Shown piece after piece: positions 16,707 to 26,711 of a DNA stretch of 64,000 nucleotides. The translations under genes were made by a program, and so were the position numbers. The DNA is taken from NCBI RefSeq assembly GCF_947090785.1, contig NZ_OX352320.1, positions 3,585,001 through 3,649,000 of the forward strand, in the 5' to 3' direction. The notes beneath the pieces were generated by a model. It did no database searches. It saw only the letters and a list, made by a program, of their open reading frames with translations, and had not been told where the DNA came from. How positions within the stretch are numbered: position 1 is the stretch's first letter; the number at the start of each line of letters is the position of its first letter. This DNA is from Rheinheimera sp. MM224. GTDB lineage: Bacteria; Pseudomonadota; Gammaproteobacteria; Enterobacterales; Alteromonadaceae.

Positions 16707-18319
16707 ACAGACACCTGCTGCTGTTTTTGTTGCTCTTGCTGCTGAATACTTTCCATCGCATACCAGGCAGAGCGCACGGCCCCTTCCTGCCAGCCAGGGT
16801 GATAACTGACCTGATCACCGACCATATAATGCCTTCCTACAGGAGCTTGTAAGGTGGCAAAACTGGTTTTCAGCAAATCTTCCGACCAGACAGCGCCACA
16901 ACCCAGCATATGATTCATACGTTGCCAGCAAATGCTATTACCCTGCTCTATGTATTTGCCATAATCCGGATGCAGTTTCGAGCCCTGACTGATAGCTGCG
17001 GCTATACGTTCTTGATTGGTCATCGCAGAAAAACGATCCGATATGGCCGGGTCCCAACTATAAGCTCCCAGTAAAATACCTTTGGTTTTAAACATGCCAT
17101 GTGACGGATACCAGATTTGAGTGATGTCCTGATTGGTCCAACTGATGCCGGAATAAATCTGCTCTTTCTCCCAAAACCGTTCTTTGGCCTGCAGGGCTAT
17201 TTTCGATAACTTTCCACGCTGTAACTGACGCATCACGCCGACATAATCAGCCGGGAAATTGTTTTCTATGCCTGCCATCAACTGAGCAGGAATGCAGTTC
17301 AGGCAATAATCGGCCTGCTCCACCTGCAACTGCCCATCCAACCAATAGCTGACTTCAACCCCTTGTGGCAGCAGCTGCACTTTCTGTACCTGAGCTTTTA
17401 ACTGTACCTTGCCAGCTAAGCGACTTAAAAAAGCATCAACAATTTTGTCCATACCACCAACAGGCGTCATCAATGCAGCAGACTGATCCGATATTTCGCC
17501 AAAATGCATAGCACCAGCCCAGAAATTACTTTGCAGTAAATCAGCAAAAGCTCTCGGTTTTTTCAGCACACCAGGCGATAAAATACCTCCAGACTGATAA
17601 CCGGCTCTTTCGCTGCCTTCATAAGTAAAATCACTGGATAAATCGCCGTAAGCACGACAAAATTCAATCAGTTTTTGTTTGTCGATATCATCAAAAGGAG
17701 CATCCAGTTTGGTTTGTGCCTGAATAGATTTCGCCATCAGTTCACTGAAAAAACCACGGGTATCCGCTTCGTATTCACGAATACGCACAGGTTTTCCGGC
17801 AAAGGCATTGTCATCCTGGGTGTAGCAGTTTTTGTTGTAGTTGCAAAACATCTGCATCTCAACAGCAAACTCGCGACAGTAATGCAAAATCGCAGTGTGA
17901 TGGGCCGGAATACGGGCTGGACCTGCATTAAAATACAGATCGGGGTCTTTATCAAAGTTACAAAATTGCGGGGTTCCTAGCTCATCGATAAAATCGCCAT
18001 GACGAATGGTGAAGTTTCGGCCACCAGCCCTGTGAGACGCTTCAAGGATTTTGCACTGGTACCCTGCTTTGCCCAGTTCATAAGCAGCCACCAGACCGCT
18101 GATGCCAGCTCCGAGTATCAGAACAGTTTTACGCCCTGTGGTCAGAGGTTTCAGCTTTACCAGTTCAGGTTGAGCCGCAACTGGTGCTGTCGCAAGTAAG
18201 CCAAATAAACCTGCTGCCTGTAACATGGCGGCTGAACCACCGACTTTCCCTATCCACAGCAAGGCTTCTCTTCGGCTTAAGCCTTTATTATTTATATGTT
18301 TTTGTTCTGGATTTGTCAT
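16703..18319 (-). CDS. Tat-exported FAD-dependent amine oxidase
   Basis: Flavoprotein of the monoamine/L-amino-acid oxidase family, 538 residues. The N-terminus carries a twin-arginine motif SRREALL at 15-21 followed by a hydrophobic stretch ending in VAA, so the folded FAD enzyme is probably exported. The dinucleotide-binding GAGISGLVAAYELG is at 70-83, then ASHRAGGRN, and the C-terminal FAD signature region DQVSYHPGWQEGAVRSAW. ATG 18319 is preferred; a TTG nine codons earlier is possible. It heads an operon with a diheme cytochrome and an exported RidA, pointing to oxidation of an amine or amino acid to an imine with electrons entering the respiratory chain. Substrate unknown. Confidence 0.87.
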   Translation of the reverse strand: MTNPEQKHINNKGLSRREALLWIGKVGGSAAMLQAAGLFGLLATAPVAAQPELVKLKPLTTGRKTVLILGAGISGLVAAYELGKAGYQCKILEASHRAGGRNFTIRHGDFIDELGTPQFCNFDKDPDLYFNAGPARIPAHHTAILHYCREFAVEMQMFCNYNKNCYTQDDNAFAGKPVRIREYEADTRGFFSELMAKSIQAQTKLDAPFDDIDKQKLIEFCRAYGDLSSDFTYEGSERAGYQSGGILSPGVLKKPRAFADLLQSNFWAGAMHFGEISDQSAALMTPVGGMDKIVDAFLSRLAGKVQLKAQVQKVQLLPQGVEVSYWLDGQLQVEQADYCLNCIPAQLMAGIENNFPADYVGVMRQLQRGKLSKIALQAKERFWEKEQIYSGISWTNQDITQIWYPSHGMFKTKGILLGAYSWDPAISDRFSAMTNQERIAAAISQGSKLHPDYGKYIEQGNSICWQRMNHMLGCGAVWSEDLLKTSFATLQAPVGRHYMVGDQVSYHPGWQEGAVRSAWYAMESIQQQEQQKQQQVSV

Positions 18320-18429
18320 AGGCTTTGTTACCTCAACATCCTGCAAAAAGCAGACGGGTCAACATGAAAGAAAACAGAACTCAGGTTGTGGTATCCCTGA
18401 TGCAGCCTGAGCTCTGTCCTACTGCTAAA

Positions 18430-21003
18430 TCAGAAGGTGTAAACGCCACGGAAGTAGTAATAACCGCCGTTAAAACCATAAGGCGAAGTGACAGGGTATT
18501 TAGCCCCTACAGAATCACCGTACGGGTTCAATCCCGGATATTCATCAAAGGCATTTTGTGCACCCACTATCAGTTCTATGTTGTTGCTGAGCATGTAACC
18601 CAATTCAAGATCAACCAGAAATGCTGAACCTTCTGACATGCCCTGAGTGGCGTCGTAGGTATCGTCCACTTCCCAGAAAGAACCAAAGTAGTTCACCCTT
18701 GCCAGCGCACGCCAGTTGTCTTCAGAGTGATTAAAGCTGATGCTACCGCGGGTTTTAGGTAAGTTCTCTTCCAGAGTGCGGATTTTGACGTCGTCAATAT
18801 TGGTGGTCAGTGGATCAACAGTAACTTCAGTTTTGTTCCAGTTCATCACAAAACTTAATTTGGACGCACCTGATCCCAAATCCAGATCCTGGCTGACGAC
18901 TAAGTCTGCGCCTGTGGTTTCAGTATCAAAGTCGTTGGTGAAAAAGGTAATAGTGGAATAACTGGTGGCATCGTTAATGCCCATCGCCAGCAACGCAGCC
19001 ACATCCTCTGCTGTCAGTTCCAGCGCAGAGGTTTGGCTTAATCTGTCTTCCACATCAATACGGTACATGTCTAACGAAACATGGGTAGAACCAAACTCAC
19101 CCACCAGACCAAAGGAGACGTTTTCCGACTCTTCCGGTGTTAAAGGTTTACCGCCTTTTTGGATAGAAATAGGGTTATCAGGCGGCAAAGTGGCCTGATC
19201 CACCAAACCGTTTGGACCAAAAAGTGTACTGACGTTCACTACTTTACTTTGACCTATAGTAGGAGCACGGAAGCCTGTACCAGCTGCTGCACGAACTGAC
19301 AGACTGTCGGTCATTTTAAATAAACCTGATACCTTCCAGTTGGTGGTATTGCCAAAGTCGGAGTAGTCTTCATAACGCACAGCAGCGTTGAGCATCAGGC
19401 TCTCAGAAACCCAGCTGGACGCATCGGTATAAAAAGATAAATTGTGACGACTGAACACCCCAGCAGTTTCAGGTTTAAAGCCCGGAAAACCGTTAGAACC
19501 AATACCAAAACCCTGGTCAGCTAACACACCCACAGAATAAGAGGCGACATCACCGGCCTTCACTTCAAAGGTGTCTTCACGCCATTCCATACCACCGGCC
19601 AGCACCAGCGCATCGTAGAGGCCCACTTCAAACTCGCGGAACAAATCCATATTTAACCCGAGTTCACTTTGTACATAAGTACCAGGACTAAAACTGGTCG
19701 GCGAATTGGCACCTAAAGACGCGTTCACTGTGTTATTGATTTTAAACTCAGCCTCGTTACGGCCGTAAGATGCACTTAAGTCAAAAAACACTTCATCAAC
19801 CAGCTCGCCCTTCACGCCACCGGCTATCGCGCTGTCGGTGACTGTGCCGCCAAATCTTGGTGTAAAACCACCAGGGAACATTTCAACAAAAGACCAGCAA
19901 TTCGGATCTGCAGTGACGGCGGCCAAGTCGGAAGCAATAGGAATACCGTTGGCATCCAGACGCAATGGACCACAGCTGTTGCCATCATCCGGCGTCATAT
20001 CGCCGACCAATACCGAATCGTAATCGACCCCATCCACAGTGACTTCGGGACCAGCATAAACCCCGCCTCTGGTATTGGGGTTACGGTAATAAAAACCACC
20101 ATCCACATCACGCGAAGCGTGGTTACCAAAAGCGTAAGCTTCTTTACCGTTCTTTAAATCAAGTTCCAGATTGGCGAAAAGTTTGTAGTCGTCTTTGATT
20201 TCCGGTGAACCCCAGACCTGAGCTGGATTTTGCACTGCGGTATTGCCGGCTTCAATCAAAGCGGCTGCATCAGAGCGCTGCACACTGCGATCGGTTGGAT
20301 CGGCGTTTTTGTATTCAAAACTGAAGTTGGCAGACCCTGTATCTGTTAAAGGTAAACCTATATTACCGGCCAGGGTTTCACTGGCACCGTCGCCTTCATA
20401 ATGCTGGCCCCACTTGGCTTCCAGCACACCACCTTCATTATCATTTTTTAGCTGGAAGTTCAGTACACCAGCTATCGCATCAGAGCCATACTGAGCGGCA
20501 GCACCATCGCGCAGCACTTCGACTTGTCGTATCGCCACCGCAGGGATCACAGAGATATCCGGGCCCTGAGCGCCGTCAGAAATACCACCACCAGCAAAGG
20601 CAATAACAGAGGCTCTGTGCCGTCTTTTGCCATTCACTAACACTAGCGTTTGATCAGGACCCAGACCACGTAAATTGGCGGGGCGGATTAAGGTTGCGGC
20701 ATCGCTGATAGACTGGGCATTGATGTTAAAGCTTGGAACCAGGGTACTCAGCATATTGAGCATATCCGGGTTGCCCTGATTAGCAAACTCTTCAGCCCCT
20801 ATAATATCAATAGGCACAGGAGACTCACCGACAGAACGTGGCGCAGCACGGGAACCGACCACCGCAATTTTCTCTACATTTTCTTTCTCTTTGGCAGCAT
20901 CATCTTCTTCGGCCGCCAAAGCCAAACCACTATAGCCCAGTAAAACAGCACCTTGTAATGCGGCACCTATCTGCAGACATAACGTACTTTTTTTTATTTT
21001 CAT
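18430..21003 (-). CDS. TonB-dependent outer-membrane receptor
   Basis: Energy-coupled outer-membrane transporter of 857 residues. The ATG at 21003 is chosen because it begins a typical signal peptide (MKIKKSTLCLQIGAALQG...ALA); an upstream frame would add 26 unlikely residues. The plug domain includes VEKIAVVGSRA, SPVPIDIIGAEEF and LRGLGPDQTLVLVNGKRRH, followed by RDGAAAQYGSDAIAGVLNF. The C-terminal barrel ends YYYFRGVYTF with a terminal Phe. The pattern resembles receptors for peptides or carbohydrates rather than siderophores, but the ligand is not readable. It lies 110 bases upstream of the amine oxidase on the same strand, so it may feed that pathway. Confidence 0.9.
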   Translation of the reverse strand: MKIKKSTLCLQIGAALQGAVLLGYSGLALAAEEDDAAKEKENVEKIAVVGSRAAPRSVGESPVPIDIIGAEEFANQGNPDMLNMLSTLVPSFNINAQSISDAATLIRPANLRGLGPDQTLVLVNGKRRHRASVIAFAGGGISDGAQGPDISVIPAVAIRQVEVLRDGAAAQYGSDAIAGVLNFQLKNDNEGGVLEAKWGQHYEGDGASETLAGNIGLPLTDTGSANFSFEYKNADPTDRSVQRSDAAALIEAGNTAVQNPAQVWGSPEIKDDYKLFANLELDLKNGKEAYAFGNHASRDVDGGFYYRNPNTRGGVYAGPEVTVDGVDYDSVLVGDMTPDDGNSCGPLRLDANGIPIASDLAAVTADPNCWSFVEMFPGGFTPRFGGTVTDSAIAGGVKGELVDEVFFDLSASYGRNEAEFKINNTVNASLGANSPTSFSPGTYVQSELGLNMDLFREFEVGLYDALVLAGGMEWREDTFEVKAGDVASYSVGVLADQGFGIGSNGFPGFKPETAGVFSRHNLSFYTDASSWVSESLMLNAAVRYEDYSDFGNTTNWKVSGLFKMTDSLSVRAAAGTGFRAPTIGQSKVVNVSTLFGPNGLVDQATLPPDNPISIQKGGKPLTPEESENVSFGLVGEFGSTHVSLDMYRIDVEDRLSQTSALELTAEDVAALLAMGINDATSYSTITFFTNDFDTETTGADLVVSQDLDLGSGASKLSFVMNWNKTEVTVDPLTTNIDDVKIRTLEENLPKTRGSISFNHSEDNWRALARVNYFGSFWEVDDTYDATQGMSEGSAFLVDLELGYMLSNNIELIVGAQNAFDEYPGLNPYGDSVGAKYPVTSPYGFNGGYYYFRGVYTF

Positions 21004-21491
21004 AGTTTTTATCCAGGGTGAGAGGTATGATGTTCCTGCACTACGCGACAAAAACTGCAACGCCGCCTGCTGATTTTCCATTCACTTAATCAACATATAA
21101 ATACAGTCCTACTTAGTTCCACTCACGTCAATTGAATAAAAATTAACCATCAGATGAAAATTAGTATTTTATATAACACGATGTTTACAGTGAGTTTTTA
21201 CTGAAAATAACAAAGAATAATTGCTGCACCACAATAAAACAGCGACAGAAGCACCTCGTTACCAAAATGAATATAAATGCACCACTGCGGTTCATTAATT
21301 TGCGCTTTGCTCTTCTTAGTGCAGCCTGCTCAACCCTATTTAGTGCATATTTTTCAAGCAGAACATCTGTATTAAAAATAGCTATTTTTAGCCCGTCATC
21401 CGTCAGCCCTGATACATTCACTTACACAAGCCAATGAATTTTTTAAGAAAACAGCGGTCAGACCTATTAATACAATTCAGGATGATAAAAG
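21004..21491. other. Intergenic region between the TonB receptor and yebE-like gene
   Basis: 488 AT-rich bases between divergent genes, presumably holding both promoters. A 78-codon minus-strand frame (21185-21421) has no ribosome-binding site or recognisable family and is probably chance. I see no RNA gene or repeat. Confidence 0.5.
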
Positions 21492-22190
21492 ATGATAAAT
21501 ACAAAAGGTTTGTTAGAGCAGTTGTTAAAAGCTGGCTCTGATGTGGTACAGAAAAAAACGTCGGGCACCTCGGGTGCTAAAACTGCGGATTTATCCTCTG
21601 TCAGTAGTTTACTGTCAGGTTTTGGTGGAGGAGCTTTGTCAGGCGGCGCTTTAGCTATGTTACTTGGCTCAAAAAAAGGCCGTAGTATGGGTGGTAAAGT
21701 CATTACTTATGGTGGTCTGGCGGCTTTGGGTGTGCTGGCTTATAAAGCCTATGGTAACTGGCAACAGCAAAACAAAGGCAAAGTTGATCAACACGAACCG
21801 CAGACTGTGGATCGCTTACCGGCTCCAGAGGCAGAGCTGCACAGTAACGCTATTTTAAAAGCGCTGATTGGTGCAGCTAAAGCTGATGGTCATATTGATC
21901 AACAGGAACGCGAATTGATCGACAGCGAAATAGCAAAATTGACGTCGGATTTAAGCCTGCAGCGCTGGTTTGATCAGGAGCTGGCCAAAGCTTTAGACCC
22001 TGCCGATATCGCAAGTGCGGCTACTACACAGGAAATGGCTGCTGAGATGTATCTGGCGAGCCTGCTGGTGATCAACGAGCAAAACTATATGGAAGGTGCT
22101 TATCTGCAGGAACTGGCACGTCAGCTTCAATTGCCGGTTGAACTGAAAGCTGAGCTGGATTTTCAGGCTAAGCAGGCGTTAGCCGCTTAA
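21492..22190 (+). CDS. yebE: DUF533 / YebE-like inner-membrane protein
   Basis: Protein of 232 residues that starts MINTKGLLEQLLKAG. It has a Gly-rich segment (LLSGFGGGALSGGALAMLLGSKKGR), a hydrophobic stretch (VITYGGLAALGVLAYKAYGNW) and a C-terminal TerB-like helical domain (ILKALIGAAKADGHIDQQERELI) characteristic of DUF533. E. coli YebE is the reference member; it is envelope-stress associated and its biochemical role is unknown. The gene stands alone, preceded by AGGATG and followed by a strong bidirectional terminator. Confidence 0.87.
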   Translation: MINTKGLLEQLLKAGSDVVQKKTSGTSGAKTADLSSVSSLLSGFGGGALSGGALAMLLGSKKGRSMGGKVITYGGLAALGVLAYKAYGNWQQQNKGKVDQHEPQTVDRLPAPEAELHSNAILKALIGAAKADGHIDQQERELIDSEIAKLTSDLSLQRWFDQELAKALDPADIASAATTQEMAAEMYLASLLVINEQNYMEGAYLQELARQLQLPVELKAELDFQAKQALAA

Positions 22191-22211
22191 CTTTTGGCTA
22201 CGGTAAAAAGC

Positions 22212-22243
22212 AAAAGAGCCGGATAAAAAATCCGGCTCTTTTC
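22212..22243. terminator. Bidirectional terminator between yebE and argH
   Basis: A 13-bp perfect stem (AAAAGAGCCGGAT / ATCCGGCTCTTTT) with a short A-rich loop, with A- and T-runs at its ends, lies between the two convergent genes and can serve both. Confidence 0.92.
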
Positions 22244-22259
22244 GTTGGAACAGATTAAT

Positions 22260-23639
22260 TCAGAGTGCTTCGAACCATACTTTGGTTGCATCCAGCGCTT
22301 CTTTAACTCTATCAGGACTGGTACCGGCTAAAGAAGCACGTTTCGCCAGACCTGCTTCAATGGTCAGGGCGGCAAAAACATCATCGCTGATTAAAGGCGA
22401 TACCTGCTGCATTTCAGCTAAAGCTAAAGCTTCCAGTGGTTTTTGCTGTTTCGAAGCCACCAGCACCAGCTCACCTGATAACTCATGAGCATCACGGAAA
22501 GCGATGCCTTTACCGACCAGATAGTCAGCCAGATCTGTGGCATTGCTGTAGCCCAACTCTGCAGCTAAACGGCAACGTTCCACATTAACCGATAAATGCG
22601 GCAGCACTGTCGCCAGCACCAGCAAACATTGTTGCCAGCTTGCCACTAAATCAAAAAAGCCTTGTTTGTCTTCCTGCATATCTTTGTTGTATGCCAAAGG
22701 CAAACCTTTAAGTACATGCAAAATAGCCACTAAATGACCCAGCACCCGGCCGGTTTTGCCACGTAATAACTCAAACACATCAGGGTTTTTCTTCTGTGGC
22801 ATCAAGGACGAGCCGCTACTAATCGCATCACCCAGCTTAAAGAAAGCCGCTTCGCCTGAGCAGAAGAAGATCACGTCTTCAGATAAACGCGATAAATGTG
22901 TCATACACAAAGAGGCAGTGGCAGATAACTCCACCACATAATCCCGGTCCGACACTGCATCTAAGCTATTGAGCGCAGCTGATTTAAAACCTAAACGCTG
23001 GGCTAAAGCTGTGCGGTCGATTTGAATACCAGTACCAGCTAAAGCACCACAGCCTAAGGGGCAGACGTCCATCCGCTCTAAAGCATCGTCAATACGGCTT
23101 AAATCCCGTTTAAACATTTCGATGTAAGCCAAAGCCCAGTGACTGACCAGCACAGGTTGAGCCCGTTGCAGGTGAGTAAAGCCCGGCATCACAGCACCAA
23201 AATGCGCATCAGCAAAAGTAATAAGGGCACCAATGGCGGTGATTAAAGTGCTGCGAACCTGACTGGCATTCAGTTTGGTCCACAAGCGTAAGTCGGTCGC
23301 CACTAAGTCGTTACGGCTGCGGCCTGTGTGCAGCTTTTTCGCCACCGCACCAATTTTTTGCTGCAACTGAGCTTCCACCCAGCTATGAATATCTTCTTCC
23401 TGTGTCTGCAACGGCAGCTTAGGATTAGATTCCAAAGCTAAAGCTAAATCAGCCAAGGCATGATCCAGTTGCTCTGCTTCGGCAGCGCTAATAATGCCGG
23501 CTTCAAGCAAACCTATGGTCCAGGCACGGGAGGCCTGAATATCCTGTTGCGCCAGCTGATAATCAAAACTTAATGAGTCATTAAATTCACTGAACTCGGC
23601 CAGACTGGCTTCGGTAAACCGACCACCCCACATCGCCAT
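22260..23639 (-). CDS. argH: Argininosuccinate lyase
   Basis: Last step of arginine synthesis, splitting argininosuccinate to arginine and fumarate. The 459-residue protein has HTGRSRNDLVATDLRLW and the superfamily signature SSLMPQKKNPDVFELLRGKTG (GSSxMPxKxN loop). Length is that of a plain ArgH; the ArgH-ArgA fusion known in several Vibrio and Alteromonas relatives is absent. GAGG precedes the ATG. Final gene of argCBFGH, 69 bases after argG. Confidence 0.97.
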   Translation of the reverse strand: MAMWGGRFTEASLAEFSEFNDSLSFDYQLAQQDIQASRAWTIGLLEAGIISAAEAEQLDHALADLALALESNPKLPLQTQEEDIHSWVEAQLQQKIGAVAKKLHTGRSRNDLVATDLRLWTKLNASQVRSTLITAIGALITFADAHFGAVMPGFTHLQRAQPVLVSHWALAYIEMFKRDLSRIDDALERMDVCPLGCGALAGTGIQIDRTALAQRLGFKSAALNSLDAVSDRDYVVELSATASLCMTHLSRLSEDVIFFCSGEAAFFKLGDAISSGSSLMPQKKNPDVFELLRGKTGRVLGHLVAILHVLKGLPLAYNKDMQEDKQGFFDLVASWQQCLLVLATVLPHLSVNVERCRLAAELGYSNATDLADYLVGKGIAFRDAHELSGELVLVASKQQKPLEALALAEMQQVSPLISDDVFAALTIEAGLAKRASLAGTSPDRVKEALDATKVWFEAL

Positions 23640-23708
23640 GATAAATACCTCTTATCCAAATAGAATGGGCGGCTTGATAGCCGCCCTAATAATCATCAAA
23701 CCCAAAGA

Positions 23709-24917
23709 TTACTGGCCGGCTTTAGTGTGCAAAGCACGAATACGGCTGGCTAAGCTATACAGGCGGATAAAACCTGCAGCATCTTTTTGGTTGTACACTT
23801 CATCGCCTTCAAAAGTCGCGAAGGCTTCAGAGTACAGGCTGTTTGGTGAACGGCGTTGCGTCACAGTTACGTTGCCTTTGTACAGTTTGACGACTATGTC
23901 ACCTGTCAGTTGGTCGGCTAAAGAAGTCGCAGCGGCTAACAAGGCATCTTTTAACGGCGTGAACCAGCGACCATCGTACACCAGCTGAGCAAACTCTAAG
24001 CCCACTTCTTCACGGTATTTCAGTGAAGTACGGTCATACACCAGCGATTCCAGTGCACGTAAGGCCGCCACTAAAATAGTGCCGCCAGGAGTTTCGTAAC
24101 AACCACGGGATTTCATGCCCACTAAACGGTTTTCAACGATGTCGATACGGCCTATGCCATGCTCTGAACCAATAGCGTTCAGCACTTCAATGGCTTTGAC
24201 CGGAGCTACAGCTTCACCGTTTAATTGGGTCAGTTCGCCTTTTTCAAAACTTAACTGAATATGTTCGGCTTTATCCGGCGCCTGCTCTGGTGATTTAGTC
24301 CACATCCAGATTTGGTCTGATGGCTCATTCCACGGGTTTTCAATCTCACCACCTTCGTGCGAGATATGCCATAAGTTGGCATCACGGCTGTAAATTTTGG
24401 TGGCAGAAGCTGTGGTTGGCACATTTTTCTCAGCCAGGTAATTCAGCAGCGACTGACGTGAGTTAAATTGCCATTCACGCCATGGCGCTATCACTTTTAA
24501 CTGCGGTGCTAAGGCGGCAAAAGCACCTTCAAAACGCACCTGATCATTACCTTTACCGGTACAACCGTGGCATAAAGCATCAGCACCTAATTTCAGCGCC
24601 AACTCAACCTGAGCACGGGCAATCACAGGGCGTGCCATAGAAGTACCCAGCAAATACTGGCCTTCATACACTGCACCTGTTTTTAAGGTGGGGTAAATCA
24701 CTTCTTTGACTAACTCTTCGCGCAAGTCGACCACGTAGCAAGAGCTGGCACCTGACTTAATAGCTTTTTCTTCCACACCAGCCAGTTCTTCATCGCCCTG
24801 ACCTACGTTGGCAACAAAAGCTATCACTTCACAGTCATAGTTATCTTTTAACCAAGGCACAATGGCTGATGTGTCTAAACCACCTGAATACGCTAACACT
24901 ACTTTTTTGATACTCAT
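23709..24917 (-). CDS. argG: Argininosuccinate synthase
   Basis: Joins citrulline and aspartate with ATP. The 402-residue type I enzyme starts [18 protein letters not shown], the P-loop-like PP motif (AYSGGLDTS) of the family, and includes [15 protein letters not shown] and [13 protein letters not shown]. The ATG at 24917 is supported by GAGG seven bases upstream; the upstream frame adds only four residues through a TTG. Eight bases separate it from argF. Assignment is secure. Confidence 0.97.
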   Translation of the reverse strand: MSIKKVVLAYSGGLDTSAIVPWLKDNYDCEVIAFVANVGQGDEELAGVEEKAIKSGASSCYVVDLREELVKEVIYPTLKTGAVYEGQYLLGTSMARPVIARAQVELALKLGADALCHGCTGKGNDQVRFEGAFAALAPQLKVIAPWREWQFNSRQSLLNYLAEKNVPTTASATKIYSRDANLWHISHEGGEIENPWNEPSDQIWMWTKSPEQAPDKAEHIQLSFEKGELTQLNGEAVAPVKAIEVLNAIGSEHGIGRIDIVENRLVGMKSRGCYETPGGTILVAALRALESLVYDRTSLKYREEVGLEFAQLVYDGRWFTPLKDALLAAATSLADQLTGDIVVKLYKGNVTVTQRRSPNSLYSEAFATFEGDEVYNQKDAAGFIRLYSLASRIRALHTKAGQ

Positions 24918-24925
24918 GTCCAACC

Positions 24926-25840
24926 TCAACTAAATAAACTGACTAATACGGCATTCTGAGCGTGCATACGGTTTTCTGCCTGTTGCAACACTAACGAATT
25001 ATCGCTGTCCAGCACTTCGCTGGTCACTTCATGCCCACGGTGTGCAGGCAGGCAGTGCATAAAATGTTTGATGGCTAAACGCTGCATCACTGCAGTATTG
25101 ATCTGATAAGGCGCAAACAGGTTCTCGACCAGTTTAGGGTCGGCCTTCGCGCCCATCGACAACCAGGTGTCGGTGTAAATAGCATCCGCACCAGCAGCAG
25201 CTGACACATGCTGACTTAAGGTCAGTTTAGCGCCACTTTTTTCTGCTATCGCCTGAGCTTTTAACAATACATGAGCATCAGGACCAAAACCTTGTGGTGT
25301 GACCACAGTCAGCGTCATGCCCATAATGGCAGCGCCTAACATCAGCGAGTGGCAGACATTGTTACCGTCGCCAACAAAAGCCAGATGCACCTGACTTAAA
25401 TCGCCATAATGCTCTTTTAATGTCAACAAATCGGCCAGCGCCTGACAAGGATGGTACAAATCGCTCAGTGCGTTAATCACTGGTTTTTTGCTGCTTTGCG
25501 ACAGTTGCACTAATGTTTTCTGAGAATAAACCCGCGCCACTATGGCATCACACCAACAGGCCAGATTACTGCCAAAATCTTCCACTGATTCGCGTACGCC
25601 CATAGCTCCGTTTTGCTGATCCAGATACACACTGTGACCACCCAATTTATTGATCCCTACATCAAAGCTGACGCGGGTTCGCAAAGAAGGTTTTTCAAAC
25701 AACAAGGCAATGCTTTTACCTTTGAGCGCAGAGCTGTAGTGCTCTGGATTTTGTTTGATCTGAAGTGCAAGCTCCAGCAGGTCGGATAATTGGGTCTGGT
25801 CTAATTCAGCTAAACATAAAAGCTGGGTTAATTTACTCAT
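24926..25840 (-). CDS. argF: Ornithine carbamoyltransferase
   Basis: Transfers carbamoyl from carbamoyl phosphate to ornithine giving citrulline. 304 residues from the ATG at 25840. The carbamoyl-phosphate site reads [12 protein letters not shown], a variant of the E. coli STRTR motif that I recall from Shewanella ArgF. The ornithine-site motif appears as [13 protein letters not shown], with [11 protein letters not shown] in between. An in-frame ATG five codons upstream is possible; neither start has a strong ribosome-binding site. The motif variant raises the alternative of an acylornithine carbamoyltransferase, but argB and argC context and close likeness to Shewanella ArgF favour ArgF. Confidence 0.92.
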   Translation of the reverse strand: MSKLTQLLCLAELDQTQLSDLLELALQIKQNPEHYSSALKGKSIALLFEKPSLRTRVSFDVGINKLGGHSVYLDQQNGAMGVRESVEDFGSNLACWCDAIVARVYSQKTLVQLSQSSKKPVINALSDLYHPCQALADLLTLKEHYGDLSQVHLAFVGDGNNVCHSLMLGAAIMGMTLTVVTPQGFGPDAHVLLKAQAIAEKSGAKLTLSQHVSAAAGADAIYTDTWLSMGAKADPKLVENLFAPYQINTAVMQRLAIKHFMHCLPAHRGHEVTSEVLDSDNSLVLQQAENRMHAQNAVLVSLFS

Positions 25841-25940
25841 AAAAACACACTGCATGTCCGCTAGGCGGCATCCTTATCGTTACAACAGGCTCAGCTTCTG
25901 TTGGAGTCAACAGGGTATCAGGCGCTGTTTTGTTTCGGGA

Positions 25941-26711
25941 TCAATACACGATGCAAGTACCTACTGCTTCTTGTTGCATCAACTTTAATAAATCGTCCGG
26001 ATGCTGCCATCCTGCCACTGTAATATTACGTTTCAGTGCTTGGGCAGTTTCGAGCGCAGCATCCAGTTTTACTTTCATGCCACCTTTAATCACGCCATCA
26101 AGCACCAGTTGCTGGGCTTCTTCGGCAGTTAAGGTGGGGATAAGCTGCATATTGGCATCGAGAATTCCTGGCACATCGGTCAGCAATACCAGTTGGCCTT
26201 GTACCAGCTGACAAATAGCAGCAGCTGCGATATCGGCATTCACATTCAGTAGCTGACCATCGGCACTTAAACCAATAGAGCTGAATACAGGAGTAAAGCC
26301 CTGAGCCAATAAGGTATTCAGCAGTAGTGGATTATTAGGTTTGGCAATACCAACAGCGCCTAATTTATGATTAATATCAAAAGCTAAACTACCACCTGCT
26401 GCCAGACTTAAACCCACTGGATTTAAACCCTGTAATGTCGCCCGAGCCACCATATCAGCGTTGACTGCTCCATCTAAAGCACCTGTGATCACTGGCATTT
26501 GTTCAGCTGGAGATACCCGTTGGCCATCAATTTTTTCAGTGGTAAACCCAAATTTAGCCAGCCACTGATCCACCTGATCGCCACCGCCATGCACCAACAC
26601 TATTGGATACTGAGTTTTTAACTGGGCACAGACTTTTAATAAGGCATCTAAAGCGGTCTGATCCTGTAATAAACGGCCACCCATTTTAAGTACTAAAGGT
26701 GTCTGGCTCAT
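25941..26711 (-). CDS. argB: Acetylglutamate kinase
   Basis: Phosphorylates N-acetylglutamate in arginine biosynthesis. The 256-residue amino-acid-kinase fold shows LVLKMGGRLL, VHGGGDQVDQWL, the nucleotide-binding LVLLTDVPGIL and GGMKVKLDAALETA. It is of the short, feedback-insensitive type (about 258 residues in E. coli). Its ATG overlaps the argC stop by four bases, with GGAGCAG upstream. A 100-base gap without features separates it from argF. Confidence 0.95.
   Translation of the reverse strand: MSQTPLVLKMGGRLLQDQTALDALLKVCAQLKTQYPIVLVHGGGDQVDQWLAKFGFTTEKIDGQRVSPAEQMPVITGALDGAVNADMVARATLQGLNPVGLSLAAGGSLAFDINHKLGAVGIAKPNNPLLLNTLLAQGFTPVFSSIGLSADGQLLNVNADIAAAAICQLVQGQLVLLTDVPGILDANMQLIPTLTAEEAQQLVLDGVIKGGMKVKLDAALETAQALKRNITVAGWQHPDDLLKLMQQEAVGTCIVY

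Noticed and set aside
21185..21421. 78-codon minus-strand frame upstream of the TonB receptor
   Set aside because: No ribosome-binding site, no family resemblance, and an irregular Phe/Cys-rich end; likely chance in AT-rich DNA.
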